From the IMG/VR virus record IMGVR_UViG_3300025887_000192, positions 1-20,189 of that record: 20,189 nt of DNA. One strand, given 5' to 3'. Made by a program: the position numbers and the translations under genes. The notes below the pieces were generated by a model that saw only the letters and a list, made by a program, of their open reading frames with translations, was not told the origin of the DNA and searched no databases. This document shows, piece by piece, positions 8,063 through 14,468 of the stretch. This DNA comes from a virus. Numbering within the stretch: position 1 is the first letter of the stretch; each line of letters starts with the position of its first letter.

Positions 8063-10767
8063 TGGTTTTTAAATTAGAGATAAGCAGAGATAATTCTACT
8101 TTTTTTGAAGTTGATTTATTTCCAAACCCTCAGCTAGAATATAATGTAGACTTCTATGACAGCTTAGAGCCGGGTAAGATACGTCTGCCTTTTTCTAGCT
8201 CAATGAAGATACCTATGACTACTCTGAATATGAGTGCTTCTAGGTTTAATTACAATCCATTAGTAGACACGCAAGACCTGTTTCCTAAAGACCCTTTATT
8301 CTTTAAGATTACTGTGTTTGGATCGTCAAACGTAAATCTAGAAGGATTGCTTAATGTTCAGGCGTTTGAGTATTTATCTGACGAGCCGTATATAGATGTA
8401 AATTTAGATGACTATGTAAGCAAGTACATTAGTGATTTAAAAGACACTACTATAGCAGATGTTTATAATGCCGATACAAGTTCATACGGAACTTACTATC
8501 GTCAAGACAATGACTTCGTAAGGTTTTTTATTCCTGCTAGCTCAGCATTAAATCCTGGTGAAGCTGGTGTTATAGGTCAAAACCCTGTAGATAAACCAAT
8601 TATATTTCCATACATAGACTTCTGTAACGATGTAGATGGGAAGTTTGGGTATGGAGAAAGACAGTTTACCGAGTACGGTACGGGTATGGATAGAGCGGGT
8701 ATTGTACCTGTGTTTTCTGTAAAAAACTTTTTAACTACACTGGGGTACTGGCTAACGGCTCAAGGATTTAGCACTCGTGTAGACAGTAAGTTATTTGCGT
8801 TAAACTACGCTGAGGCTATACCAGACTTTGAAGCTGAGAAGCTACAGATGCTTATTCCTTGTAAGCTTGAAGCTGATGTAAATACAAACACTAGAGAGTT
8901 TTTCCTTCGTCAAGCACCGTTTTGGGCAGGTACAAATGAAAGCTTAACGGGAAATAAAACTCTTGACCAAGTAGATAAAGAGTTTATATCCAATTACTTT
9001 TGGAATTCAGAAACTTTTGGTAATTATGGTGCGTCTACTACAGACCCTGAGACAGGTTTAATTACACCCGTAACAACTAAAACAGATTACGGTCTAGATG
9101 CAACAAACGCTGCGTATCCAAACGATTTAGCCTTTGGCTATGAAAGAGGCTATTTTGCTCCTTTTATGTCTTTCAATGCAGGGATGGCTTTTAACTCTGG
9201 CAACGCCTCGGCTGTTGTAACTAATATGGATTTTGAAATACCTGTTATTGGTGAAGACGGTCTAACTTATCAAATAGATGTAGCAGACCCAAATAGCACA
9301 ATGACCTTTGGTATATTCATTGGTGTATGGGAGAATGGTGAGATGGTTAAGAAGTTAAGGTTAGAGGACTCAACTCAAACAGCTATTGAGCTTTCTATAT
9401 CAGATGCAATACCTCAAAGAGGAAGCTCTCAAAAGGTATGGGTCAGTGGAAGTACCGATTATCATTTCTTTGAAGACAATAGTTACAGAAGACCAGTGGT
9501 GTTTGCACCAAGTGTTCAGAATGTAGAAGATGAGCTTAGATGGGTACTTGAAGACGAGCTATTCCTACCTAGCGATACCGATATAGAAATCTCTGGTGAG
9601 AGTAGATACGGTATTAACTATTTCATTGAACCACTACAAGGAGAGGTTGTAGCCCGTGTAGCCGACAACTATGTTAATCAAGGAACTGGTAACAACAGAA
9701 GAAAAGAAGCTATATCTACGATAGCAAATACCTATACTACAGAAGATGTTAGAAAGGCTATTACTAGAACTGAGGACTACGCACAGTTAAATATTAAGTT
9801 TTTAGCCAATGCAAACTTCAATCCTTACTTTGTAGATGACGTTTATAATATTTATGAGTCTCTACAAAACACAGCTACCCTTACTCCATACGATGTATTA
9901 TTAGGTATATGTAAAAGATTTAATTGTGGAATCTATTACGAGAAAGTAGGTAGTCAAAACGTACTAAGGATAGACCCGCTTCATTTGATGAGAAGCGGTA
10001 ATCAAGATATAAACGACTTAGTAGATGACCTTAAGTCTGTAAAGGTATACCTTGGAGGTGACAAAGTCAAGGATTTGACAATAAATAATAAAGATTACGG
10101 ACTTTATTTTGACGATGAGTACGATAAAGATATCACTATAGGTAGCACTACTCAAGAGATAAACGCAGATGGTGTATCTGATTTAGTTATAGATTTTAAA
10201 TCTTCAGTGTACTATAAGTCAGTGTGTGGCGAAGCATTATTCCAACCAGAGAATGATAACCTTATAAACGGTATTGTCTCTTCTAACGAAGTTTCTTTTA
10301 CGCCTAACTTGTTTACAAAACATCAGGATATTGGGCTGAGATTTGCTTATGTAGATAAACCCCTCTTCAACACAATAATCAAAAAACCTTTTGTAGTTAA
10401 TAGTGAGGCTAGACCTAATATACTCACGATAACTCAAAGGATATATAAGAACTTTGCAATAATGCCTTTTAACGGTAGATTGTTTCACTACAATACTCAA
10501 GGGTGGAATCTACTAGCTGAGGACAAAGACGGTAACACAACCGACTACTACACCTTCTATACAGATAACGAAAAGATAAAGTATTCTAATCGTCCTACTA
10601 TAGAATTTAATATGGTACTACAAACTTCAGAGCTTGCGTCTTTAGACTTTTTCTTCAAGACTTTAGGATCAACTAGAATAAATCAGTCTGAGATATTAGT
10701 AAAGAGTGCAGAGGGTGAAGTCTTTGAAGACTACGCTTACTTGACTATTAAAGGATTACTACAATAA
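8062..10767 (+). CDS. Large tail tip/baseplate hub-like protein (901 aa)
   Basis: A 901-residue soluble beta-rich protein directly downstream of the tape measure region, where Dit/Tal or hub proteins are encoded. The N-terminus (LEISRDNSTFFEVDLFPNP) and the KIRLPFSSSMKIPMT stretch look like an adaptor that packs on the tail tube end. Around residues 605-635, TPYDVLLGICKRFNCGIYY followed by LRIDPLHLM resembles the 'helix plus strand' segment found in phage hub proteins, where a helical stretch precedes a sheet domain. No peptidase or lysozyme motif was found. The gene starts in a TAATG overlap, and its stop at 10765-10767 directly abuts motif copy 2. The assignment to the tail tip is good by context; the exact role is inference. 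Confidence 0.7.
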   Translation: MVFKLEISRDNSTFFEVDLFPNPQLEYNVDFYDSLEPGKIRLPFSSSMKIPMTTLNMSASRFNYNPLVDTQDLFPKDPLFFKITVFGSSNVNLEGLLNVQAFEYLSDEPYIDVNLDDYVSKYISDLKDTTIADVYNADTSSYGTYYRQDNDFVRFFIPASSALNPGEAGVIGQNPVDKPIIFPYIDFCNDVDGKFGYGERQFTEYGTGMDRAGIVPVFSVKNFLTTLGYWLTAQGFSTRVDSKLFALNYAEAIPDFEAEKLQMLIPCKLEADVNTNTREFFLRQAPFWAGTNESLTGNKTLDQVDKEFISNYFWNSETFGNYGASTTDPETGLITPVTTKTDYGLDATNAAYPNDLAFGYERGYFAPFMSFNAGMAFNSGNASAVVTNMDFEIPVIGEDGLTYQIDVADPNSTMTFGIFIGVWENGEMVKKLRLEDSTQTAIELSISDAIPQRGSSQKVWVSGSTDYHFFEDNSYRRPVVFAPSVQNVEDELRWVLEDELFLPSDTDIEISGESRYGINYFIEPLQGEVVARVADNYVNQGTGNNRRKEAISTIANTYTTEDVRKAITRTEDYAQLNIKFLANANFNPYFVDDVYNIYESLQNTATLTPYDVLLGICKRFNCGIYYEKVGSQNVLRIDPLHLMRSGNQDINDLVDDLKSVKVYLGGDKVKDLTINNKDYGLYFDDEYDKDITIGSTTQEINADGVSDLVIDFKSSVYYKSVCGEALFQPENDNLINGIVSSNEVSFTPNLFTKHQDIGLRFAYVDKPLFNTIIKKPFVVNSEARPNILTITQRIYKNFAIMPFNGRLFHYNTQGWNLLAEDKDGNTTDYYTFYTDNEKIKYSNRPTIEFNMVLQTSELASLDFFFKTLGSTRINQSEILVKSAEGEVFEDYAYLTIKGLLQ

Positions 10768-10777
10768 TTGTAAATTA
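10768..10777. promoter_or_regulatory. Intergenic motif TTGTAAATTA, copy 2
   Basis: The decamer begins on the base after the stop codon of the tail tip gene and ends five bases before the ATG at 10783. It is flanked so that TTGTA and TACAA form 5-bp inverted arms around AATTAA. If it is a promoter core, the mRNA from here would be leaderless or nearly so. It stands at the switch from tail genes to capsid genes. Confidence 0.5.
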
Positions 10778-10782
10778 ATACA

Positions 10783-11175
10783 ATGGCTACATACAACGAC
10801 TACCCACAATCTGCTACTAACAACGCTAAAAAAGTTCTTGAGTGGAAGAAGAAACACGGCAAAGAAGTTAAAGGAATGACTTCTGTGGGCTGGACTCGTG
10901 CAAACCAATTAGCATCAAGAAGAAAACTATCATATGAGACTATTGCTAGAATGGCTGCGTTTAATCGTCATAGAAAGAATGCTGCGATTGACCCTAAGTA
11001 TAAGGACACGCCTTGGAAAGATAGAGGCTATGTTGCTTGGCTTGGTTGGGGAGGAACAAGCGGTGTTAACTGGGCAATTAGAAAAGCTGAGTCTATACGA
11101 AAAGGAACAGTTAAGGCAAGTGCGGATGTGGCTAACGTCCCGTGGGGTGACCGTAAAATCAAGGATAAAAAATAA
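10783..11175 (+). CDS. Conserved phage morphogenesis-associated domain protein (130 aa)
   Basis: The product is one small, basic, helical domain. Its pattern (YPQSATNNAKKVLEWKKKHG, GWTRANQLASRRKLSYETIARMAAFNRHRKN, then YVAWLGWGGTSGVNWAIRK) is one I recognise as a recurring phage domain of unknown function, seen either alone or attached to head-maturation protease or related head proteins. Here it is a separate gene just upstream of the protease-scaffold, which matches that association. The tail is lysine-rich (DRKIKDKK). No catalytic residues can be assigned. A 92-codon frame overlapping its 3' half is a shadow. It starts shortly after motif copy 2 and is followed by a 38-base A/T-rich gap. 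Confidence 0.7.
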   Translation: MATYNDYPQSATNNAKKVLEWKKKHGKEVKGMTSVGWTRANQLASRRKLSYETIARMAAFNRHRKNAAIDPKYKDTPWKDRGYVAWLGWGGTSGVNWAIRKAESIRKGTVKASADVANVPWGDRKIKDKK

Positions 11176-11213
11176 CTACAACGGTTTTTTTGACAGATTT
11201 AAAATAAAATAAA

Positions 11214-12263
11214 ATGGATAAGTTACCATTATTTGATATATCATTAGAAGACATCGCTCAAGGGATGTACAAGATTTCTCTTGTAGACAAGCCCGCTATT
11301 GAGGAAGACTTTATTCACTTCAATGAAGTTGAGAAAGTACAGATGTTTGCTGATGAAAAGAAGAAAGAGGTTGTAGGGCCTATTATGATTCCTAATAAGG
11401 AGATCCTACGATTCTCACCCGATATGGGATACTACTATGTACGATTCACTGAGGAGACTATTCAGCAAATTATGTACAAGTATTCTAAGGAAGGACTATT
11501 TAACGCATTTGGTATTAACCACTCCTACGATACTGATGAGGTGGTTATGCTTGAAGTTTGGACTAAAGAGAGTGATAACGATAAGTCAGTAGACTATGGT
11601 TATAGCTTACCAAACGGAACCGTATTCGTAAAGGCAAAGATTGAGTCTGACGAATTATTTACTGCAATTGAAAATGGAGAGATTAATGGTTTCTCTATTG
11701 AGATTAAAGCGGATATTAAACCAACAATTAATAACGAAGAACAAATGAATGAATTTGCTTTCGCCAAAGAACTTGGTAAGTTAGAGGCTCAATTTGAGGC
11801 TATGATGAACAAGTACGAGGCAAGAATTGAGGCTTTGGAGAACGAGAATAACTCGCTCTTGGAAGTTATGACATCTTTTGAAGAAAAGTTCGCTGGCGTT
11901 GAAGACTTAAAGTCTGCCGTTGAAATGATTCAAAAGCACATCGAGTCTATGGGCACATCTGAAGAAAAAGAGATGGCTGAAGACAAAGATGAAGAAAAAG
12001 AAGAAATGGCTTCTGATGATAAAGAAGAGGAAATGACTTCTGACGAAGAAGAAATGGCCTCTGAAAAAGAAGAAGAGGTTATGAAGGAAGAAGAGAAATA
12101 CTCTGCTGAAGAAGAAACTAACGAGTTGGAAGTTGAGGAGCAATTTGCTGCTGAACAAAAAGCTGAGGAAGTATCTGAATCTGTAGAAGATAAGACAGTT
12201 GTTTTTGATGCCATCACTCCAGAGAAGATGGATATCATCAATAACTTCTTCAACCGTAAGTAA
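11214..12263 (+). CDS. XkdF-type prohead protease fused to acidic scaffold domain
   Basis: The 349-residue product combines two functions of procapsid assembly. Residues 1-170 match the putative phage serine protease XkdF type: an N-terminal YKISLVDKPAIEEDF segment, H103 in GINHSYD and S161 in NGFSIE as probable catalytic histidine and serine. The fold and mechanism are known only by family analogy. Residues about 176-245 form a coiled coil (helical KLEAQFEAMMNKYEARIEAL). Residues about 250-301 are a strongly acidic repeat with recurring EEM(A/T)S units, and the C-terminus ends in a helix (PEKMDIINNFFNRK) that may dock on the capsid protein. Together these suit an internal scaffold that the protease cuts away during maturation. 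It is directly upstream of the capsid gene. The 38-base leader is A-rich (TAAAATAAAATAAAATG). Confidence 0.85.
   Translation: MDKLPLFDISLEDIAQGMYKISLVDKPAIEEDFIHFNEVEKVQMFADEKKKEVVGPIMIPNKEILRFSPDMGYYYVRFTEETIQQIMYKYSKEGLFNAFGINHSYDTDEVVMLEVWTKESDNDKSVDYGYSLPNGTVFVKAKIESDELFTAIENGEINGFSIEIKADIKPTINNEEQMNEFAFAKELGKLEAQFEAMMNKYEARIEALENENNSLLEVMTSFEEKFAGVEDLKSAVEMIQKHIESMGTSEEKEMAEDKDEEKEEMASDDKEEEMTSDEEEMASEKEEEVMKEEEKYSAEEETNELEVEEQFAAEQKAEEVSESVEDKTVVFDAITPEKMDIINNFFNRK
11961..12116 (+). repeat. Degenerate acidic repeat in scaffold domain
   Basis: Residues 250-301 of the protease-scaffold consist mostly of E, K, D, M, A and S. An imperfect unit recurs as KEEMASDD, EEEMTSDE and EEEMASEK, with a related KEMAEDKD before it. 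The DNA is GAA/GAG-rich purine on the + strand, which produces long open frames on the opposite strand that are not genes. Such tracts tend to vary in length between relatives. Confidence 0.75.
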
Positions 12264-12266
12264 TTA

Positions 12267-12276
12267 TTGTAAATTA
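12267..12276. promoter_or_regulatory. Intergenic motif TTGTAAATTA, copy 3 (upstream of capsid gene)
   Basis: The decamer starts three bases after the protease-scaffold stop codon and ends 34 bases before the capsid ATG, leaving room for a short A/T-rich leader. Unlike the other three copies it lacks clear TTGT/ACAA arms, which suggests that the decamer itself, not a hairpin, is the conserved unit. Confidence 0.5.
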
Positions 12277-12310
12277 AGTAAAACGAATCATTTTTTAAAA
12301 CTAATATAAA

Positions 12311-13258
12311 ATGGCAAATAATATGAATTTCGGTGTTACAGGTGTAACTGGTGATTGGGGAGACCGCAGACCAGACTTGTTTATCGACACAATGGTAAAA
12401 TCAGCAGCTGTGCTGAACCGTTTCTCTATCGTTGATGGAGTAAAAAGTAAATTGAACGTACCAATCTTCTCTGTATCTGCTCAAGCAGGTGACGGTGACG
12501 GATTTGTTGCTGGTGCTAACTGTTCATTCGATGAGACTTTCGATGCTGCAGTTACTGAAAAAGAGATGACTGTTCAAACTTTCCACTGGGGTTTCAAAAA
12601 CTGTAAGGATGCTCTAGAGTCTTCTTACCGTGGTTTGATGCTTAAGAAAGGTCAGTTGAACCCAGAAACATTGGATGCTGAATTCCGTTCTTGGATCTTC
12701 GACCGTTTCGCTAAATTAGCTGCTCAGAAAGCTTTAGTTCAAGCTAACACTGAACTTCTTGCTGAAATGAAGTCTGGTGGCGATGCTGTACCAGCTGCTC
12801 AAGTTCTTGATATCGGTGCTACTGCTATCTCTTCTGCTAACATCTTAACTCATATGGAAGATGCATACGAGAAAATGTCTGCTGTAATGGTTGCTGCTGT
12901 ATACGGTGATGCTGATCGTGAGTTCAAGCCTGCTTACTTCTTAGGAAGCGTTGCTTACCAATCTTACCAAATCGCTATCGCTAACAAGCACACAACTACT
13001 CCTGAAGGTATTATCAAAGGTGAGATTCCAACATACTACGGTATGGAAGTAATCCATATGCCATCTTTGAGTGCTGACCACTTCTTCTTGTCTGCTCCAA
13101 GCAACTTGGTATTGTTGACAGATAACTACAATGATACTGGTGCTATCGGTAACGAATACGAAGCTAAAGAGCAAGCAGAATACTTGTTCGGTCGTTTCAA
13201 GTTAGGTTTCGATTACTACAAGGGTGAGGAAATGGTTCTCGCTTACGATGCTGCCTAA
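12311..13258 (+). CDS. Major capsid protein, HK97-fold-like
   Basis: The 315-residue product builds the icosahedral shell. It follows the protease-scaffold directly, as expected. The N-terminus is flexible and glycine-rich. The segment with FHWGFKNCKDALESSYRG and the helix FRSWIFDRFAKLAAQKALV could be the E-loop/spine-helix region. The C-terminal part (KPAYFLGSVAYQSYQIA, then IPTYYGMEVIHMPSL and NLVLLTDNYND) has the A-domain texture of HK97-fold capsid proteins from Bacteroidetes phages. Arginine is coded almost entirely by CGT/CGC (7 of 8), and TTC, AAC and GCT are frequent, unlike the AGA-rich neighbours, which fits very high expression. The leader is A-rich with no Shine-Dalgarno sequence. 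A minor alternative is another abundant head protein, but order and codon use favour capsid. Confidence 0.85.
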   Translation: MANNMNFGVTGVTGDWGDRRPDLFIDTMVKSAAVLNRFSIVDGVKSKLNVPIFSVSAQAGDGDGFVAGANCSFDETFDAAVTEKEMTVQTFHWGFKNCKDALESSYRGLMLKKGQLNPETLDAEFRSWIFDRFAKLAAQKALVQANTELLAEMKSGGDAVPAAQVLDIGATAISSANILTHMEDAYEKMSAVMVAAVYGDADREFKPAYFLGSVAYQSYQIAIANKHTTTPEGIIKGEIPTYYGMEVIHMPSLSADHFFLSAPSNLVLLTDNYNDTGAIGNEYEAKEQAEYLFGRFKLGFDYYKGEEMVLAYDAA

Positions 13259-13276
13259 TCATAATTAAATAATAAC

Positions 13277-13297
13277 GGAGGGGCCTGGTGCCTCTCC
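13277..13297 (+). terminator. GC-rich hairpin after the capsid gene
   Basis: GGAGGGGC and GCCTCTCC pair as an 8-bp stem (one G-U in RNA) around a 5-base loop, in an otherwise A/T-rich 58-base gap. No T-run follows, so it is a poor intrinsic terminator. It may instead stabilise the 3' end of capsid mRNA, pause polymerase or serve as a processing site between capsid and tail-tube transcripts. Confidence 0.5.
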
Positions 13298-13316
13298 ATT
13301 TAATACCTTATAAATA

Positions 13317-13865
13317 ATGGCTTGTAATACTGTAATTGCTGGAGTTTCTTACTCTTGTGATGACCTAGCCCTAGGAGGGCTTACAAAAATCTACATTGGC
13401 GATAAAGCTAACTTAACTGCAGGTGTTACACCTTTGGTTTCTGTAGCTTCTAATGTAGTTACTATTACTCCTGCAACTTCCGACCTTCTTGCTGATGGCG
13501 ATGTGTTTGAATTGGAGTTTAACATCAAAGACGGCTTCTCTGCTTTCACTGATGTAAAGACTATCTCTGATGGTTCTGTTTCTGCTGTACCTACTATCAC
13601 TGTAGAGATTCCTAAGATGTCTGGTACTCACCGTGATGTATTAGAAGAGTTGGCTAACCCAAATGCTGAGATCGTAGCTTTCATTGAAACTGCTGCTGGT
13701 ACTCACCACTTAGTTGGTTTTGACTACGGACTATTTGTTTCTACTGTTGATGGTGCTTCAGGTGCTGCTCGTGGTGACAAAAACCGTTACCAATTGACTT
13801 TGACTGGCGAGCAGTCTAGTCTTGCTTACGACATCACAGACGCTGAGTGGACTGACGTTGCTTAA
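13317..13865 (+). CDS. Major tail tube-like protein (copy 1)
   Basis: The 182-residue beta-rich protein is a probable tail tube subunit. It begins MACNTVIAG and has a CDDLALGGLTKIYIG segment, then FELEFNIKDGFSAFTD and EIVAFIETAAGTHHLVGFDYG, and ends with a strand-rich TLTGEQSSLAYDI part. It is clearly paralogous to the gene at 14459: both share Cx5-6GG(L/I)xK near the N-terminus, a (F/H)NxKDGxxxFT core and an IVA(F/V) strand at comparable positions. Location just after the capsid gene and good codon use (GCT, ACT, CGT) suit an abundant structural protein. The start is the ATG after a 58-base gap containing a hairpin. A minor capsid decoration protein is a less likely alternative. Confidence 0.65.
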   Translation: MACNTVIAGVSYSCDDLALGGLTKIYIGDKANLTAGVTPLVSVASNVVTITPATSDLLADGDVFELEFNIKDGFSAFTDVKTISDGSVSAVPTITVEIPKMSGTHRDVLEELANPNAEIVAFIETAAGTHHLVGFDYGLFVSTVDGASGAARGDKNRYQLTLTGEQSSLAYDITDAEWTDVA

Positions 13866-13875
13866 TAAGCAAAAC

Positions 13876-13885
13876 TTGTAAATTA
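13876..13885. promoter_or_regulatory. Intergenic motif TTGTAAATTA, copy 4
   Basis: The decamer lies 10 bases after the first tube gene's stop and is enclosed by CTTGT/ACAAG arms (13875-13879 and 13888-13892). It ends six bases before the stem of an intrinsic terminator. A promoter here would be terminated at once, so this copy argues for another role, such as an antitermination, pausing or processing signal, or for a regulator-binding site. Confidence 0.45.
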
Positions 13886-13891
13886 ACACAA

Positions 13892-13929
13892 GGGGGGAGA
13901 GTTGATTAATTTCTTCTCTCCCTTTTTTT
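13892..13929 (+). terminator. Rho-independent terminator between tube gene 1 and the homing endonuclease
   Basis: GGGAGAG (13895-13901) pairs with CTCTCCC (13916-13922) across a 14-base loop. The stem can be lengthened by G-U pairs between the three preceding G residues and the first T residues, and it is followed by a run of seven T (13923-13929). It is the only canonical intrinsic terminator in the window. Only 11 bases separate it from the next start codon, so downstream tube and fibre genes depend on read-through. Confidence 0.85.
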
Positions 13930-13936
13930 ATACTTA

Positions 13937-13950
13937 AATTATGGCTTTCA
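13937..13950 (+). repeat. Left copy of 14-bp direct repeat flanking the endonuclease gene
   Basis: The sequence AATTATGGCTTTCA contains the endonuclease ATG (13941-13943). It matches the right copy at 14455-14468 in 13 of 14 positions. The one difference is the first base of the start codon. Confidence 0.8.
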
Positions 13951-14456
13951 TTTACAAAATTAATATTAGTGACAATTTTTACATTGGTCAAACCACTGAT
14001 ATTAATATTAGAATGAAAAACCACATTAGCGAGTTGAAATCAAATAGACATTGTAATAGTTATATGCAAAACGCTTTTAACAAATACAATGATTTCAATT
14101 ACGAAATACTTTTTACTTCTACAGAGAGGTATTTAGACTTGGTTGAACAAGAGTTAATAGATTTATATAAAAGTCAAAAAGGCTTTATGAATCTTATGCT
14201 TTCTGTAAAGACTGCACGAGGAGAAAATCATCCTTGGACTGGGCAAAAACATACTAATGAATCAAAAATAAAAATGTCTATTGCGGCTCGTAAAAGAAAA
14301 AAACCATCCAGAGCTAAAAAGGTTATAGACACCTCTACGGGTAAAGTGTATTGTACCGTTAAAGACGCTGCTAAAAGTGTAAATTATAAAAGTAGAACGC
14401 TTAATGCAATGCTTACGGGTCAGAACCCAAATAAAACTAACTTAAAATATTTATAA
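13941..14456 (+). CDS. Free-standing GIY-YIG homing endonuclease
   Basis: The 171-residue product is a selfish nuclease that would cut alleles lacking the insertion. The N-terminal catalytic domain (about 1-90) shows FIYKI at 3-7 standing for GIY, YIG at 14-16, R24 as the likely catalytic arginine, H28 and a glutamate in VEQELID (E69 or E71) as the metal-binding candidate. A NUMOD3-like DNA-binding segment follows (HPWTGQKHTNESKIKMS, about 95-111), then a basic stretch RKRKKPSRAKK and a NUMOD1/IENR1-like helix-turn-helix (TVKDAAKSVNYKSRTLNAML). GC is about 29% by my count of several lines, lower than the capsid region at about 45%, consistent with a mobile gene. It lies between two paralogous tube genes, 11 bases after a terminator and 2 bases before a TTG start. 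Confidence 0.92.
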   Translation: MAFIYKINISDNFYIGQTTDINIRMKNHISELKSNRHCNSYMQNAFNKYNDFNYEILFTSTERYLDLVEQELIDLYKSQKGFMNLMLSVKTARGENHPWTGQKHTNESKIKMSIAARKRKKPSRAKKVIDTSTGKVYCTVKDAAKSVNYKSRTLNAMLTGQNPNKTNLKYL

Positions 14457-14468
14457 TTTTGGCTTTCA
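14455..14468 (+). repeat. Right copy of 14-bp direct repeat flanking the endonuclease gene
   Basis: The sequence AATTTTGGCTTTCA overlaps the last two bases of the endonuclease stop codon and contains the TTG start (14459-14461) of the second tube gene. It matches the left copy except for T in place of A at the start codon. Confidence 0.8.

Noticed and set aside
10934-11212. A + strand 92-codon frame overlapping the 130-aa gene
   Set aside because: It overlaps a recognisable conserved domain in another frame, and its product (leucine/arginine-rich) looks like a frame shadow.
11193-11213. TTGACA followed by A/T-rich sequence before the protease gene, resembling a sigma-70 -35 box
   Set aside because: Spacing to any TAAAAT is wrong (about 14 bases or less), and Bacteroidetes use a different promoter consensus. 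It may be chance in an A/T-rich gap.
11907-12253. Two long minus-strand frames opposite the acidic scaffold repeat
   Set aside because: The purine-rich GAA/GAG repeat produces antisense TTC/CTT frames (poly-F or poly-S) with no stops. They are compositional artefacts.
13758-14024. Minus-strand 88-codon frame spanning tube gene 1, the terminator and the endonuclease
   Set aside because: It crosses a strong terminator and two supported genes on the opposite strand, and no recognisable domain is present.
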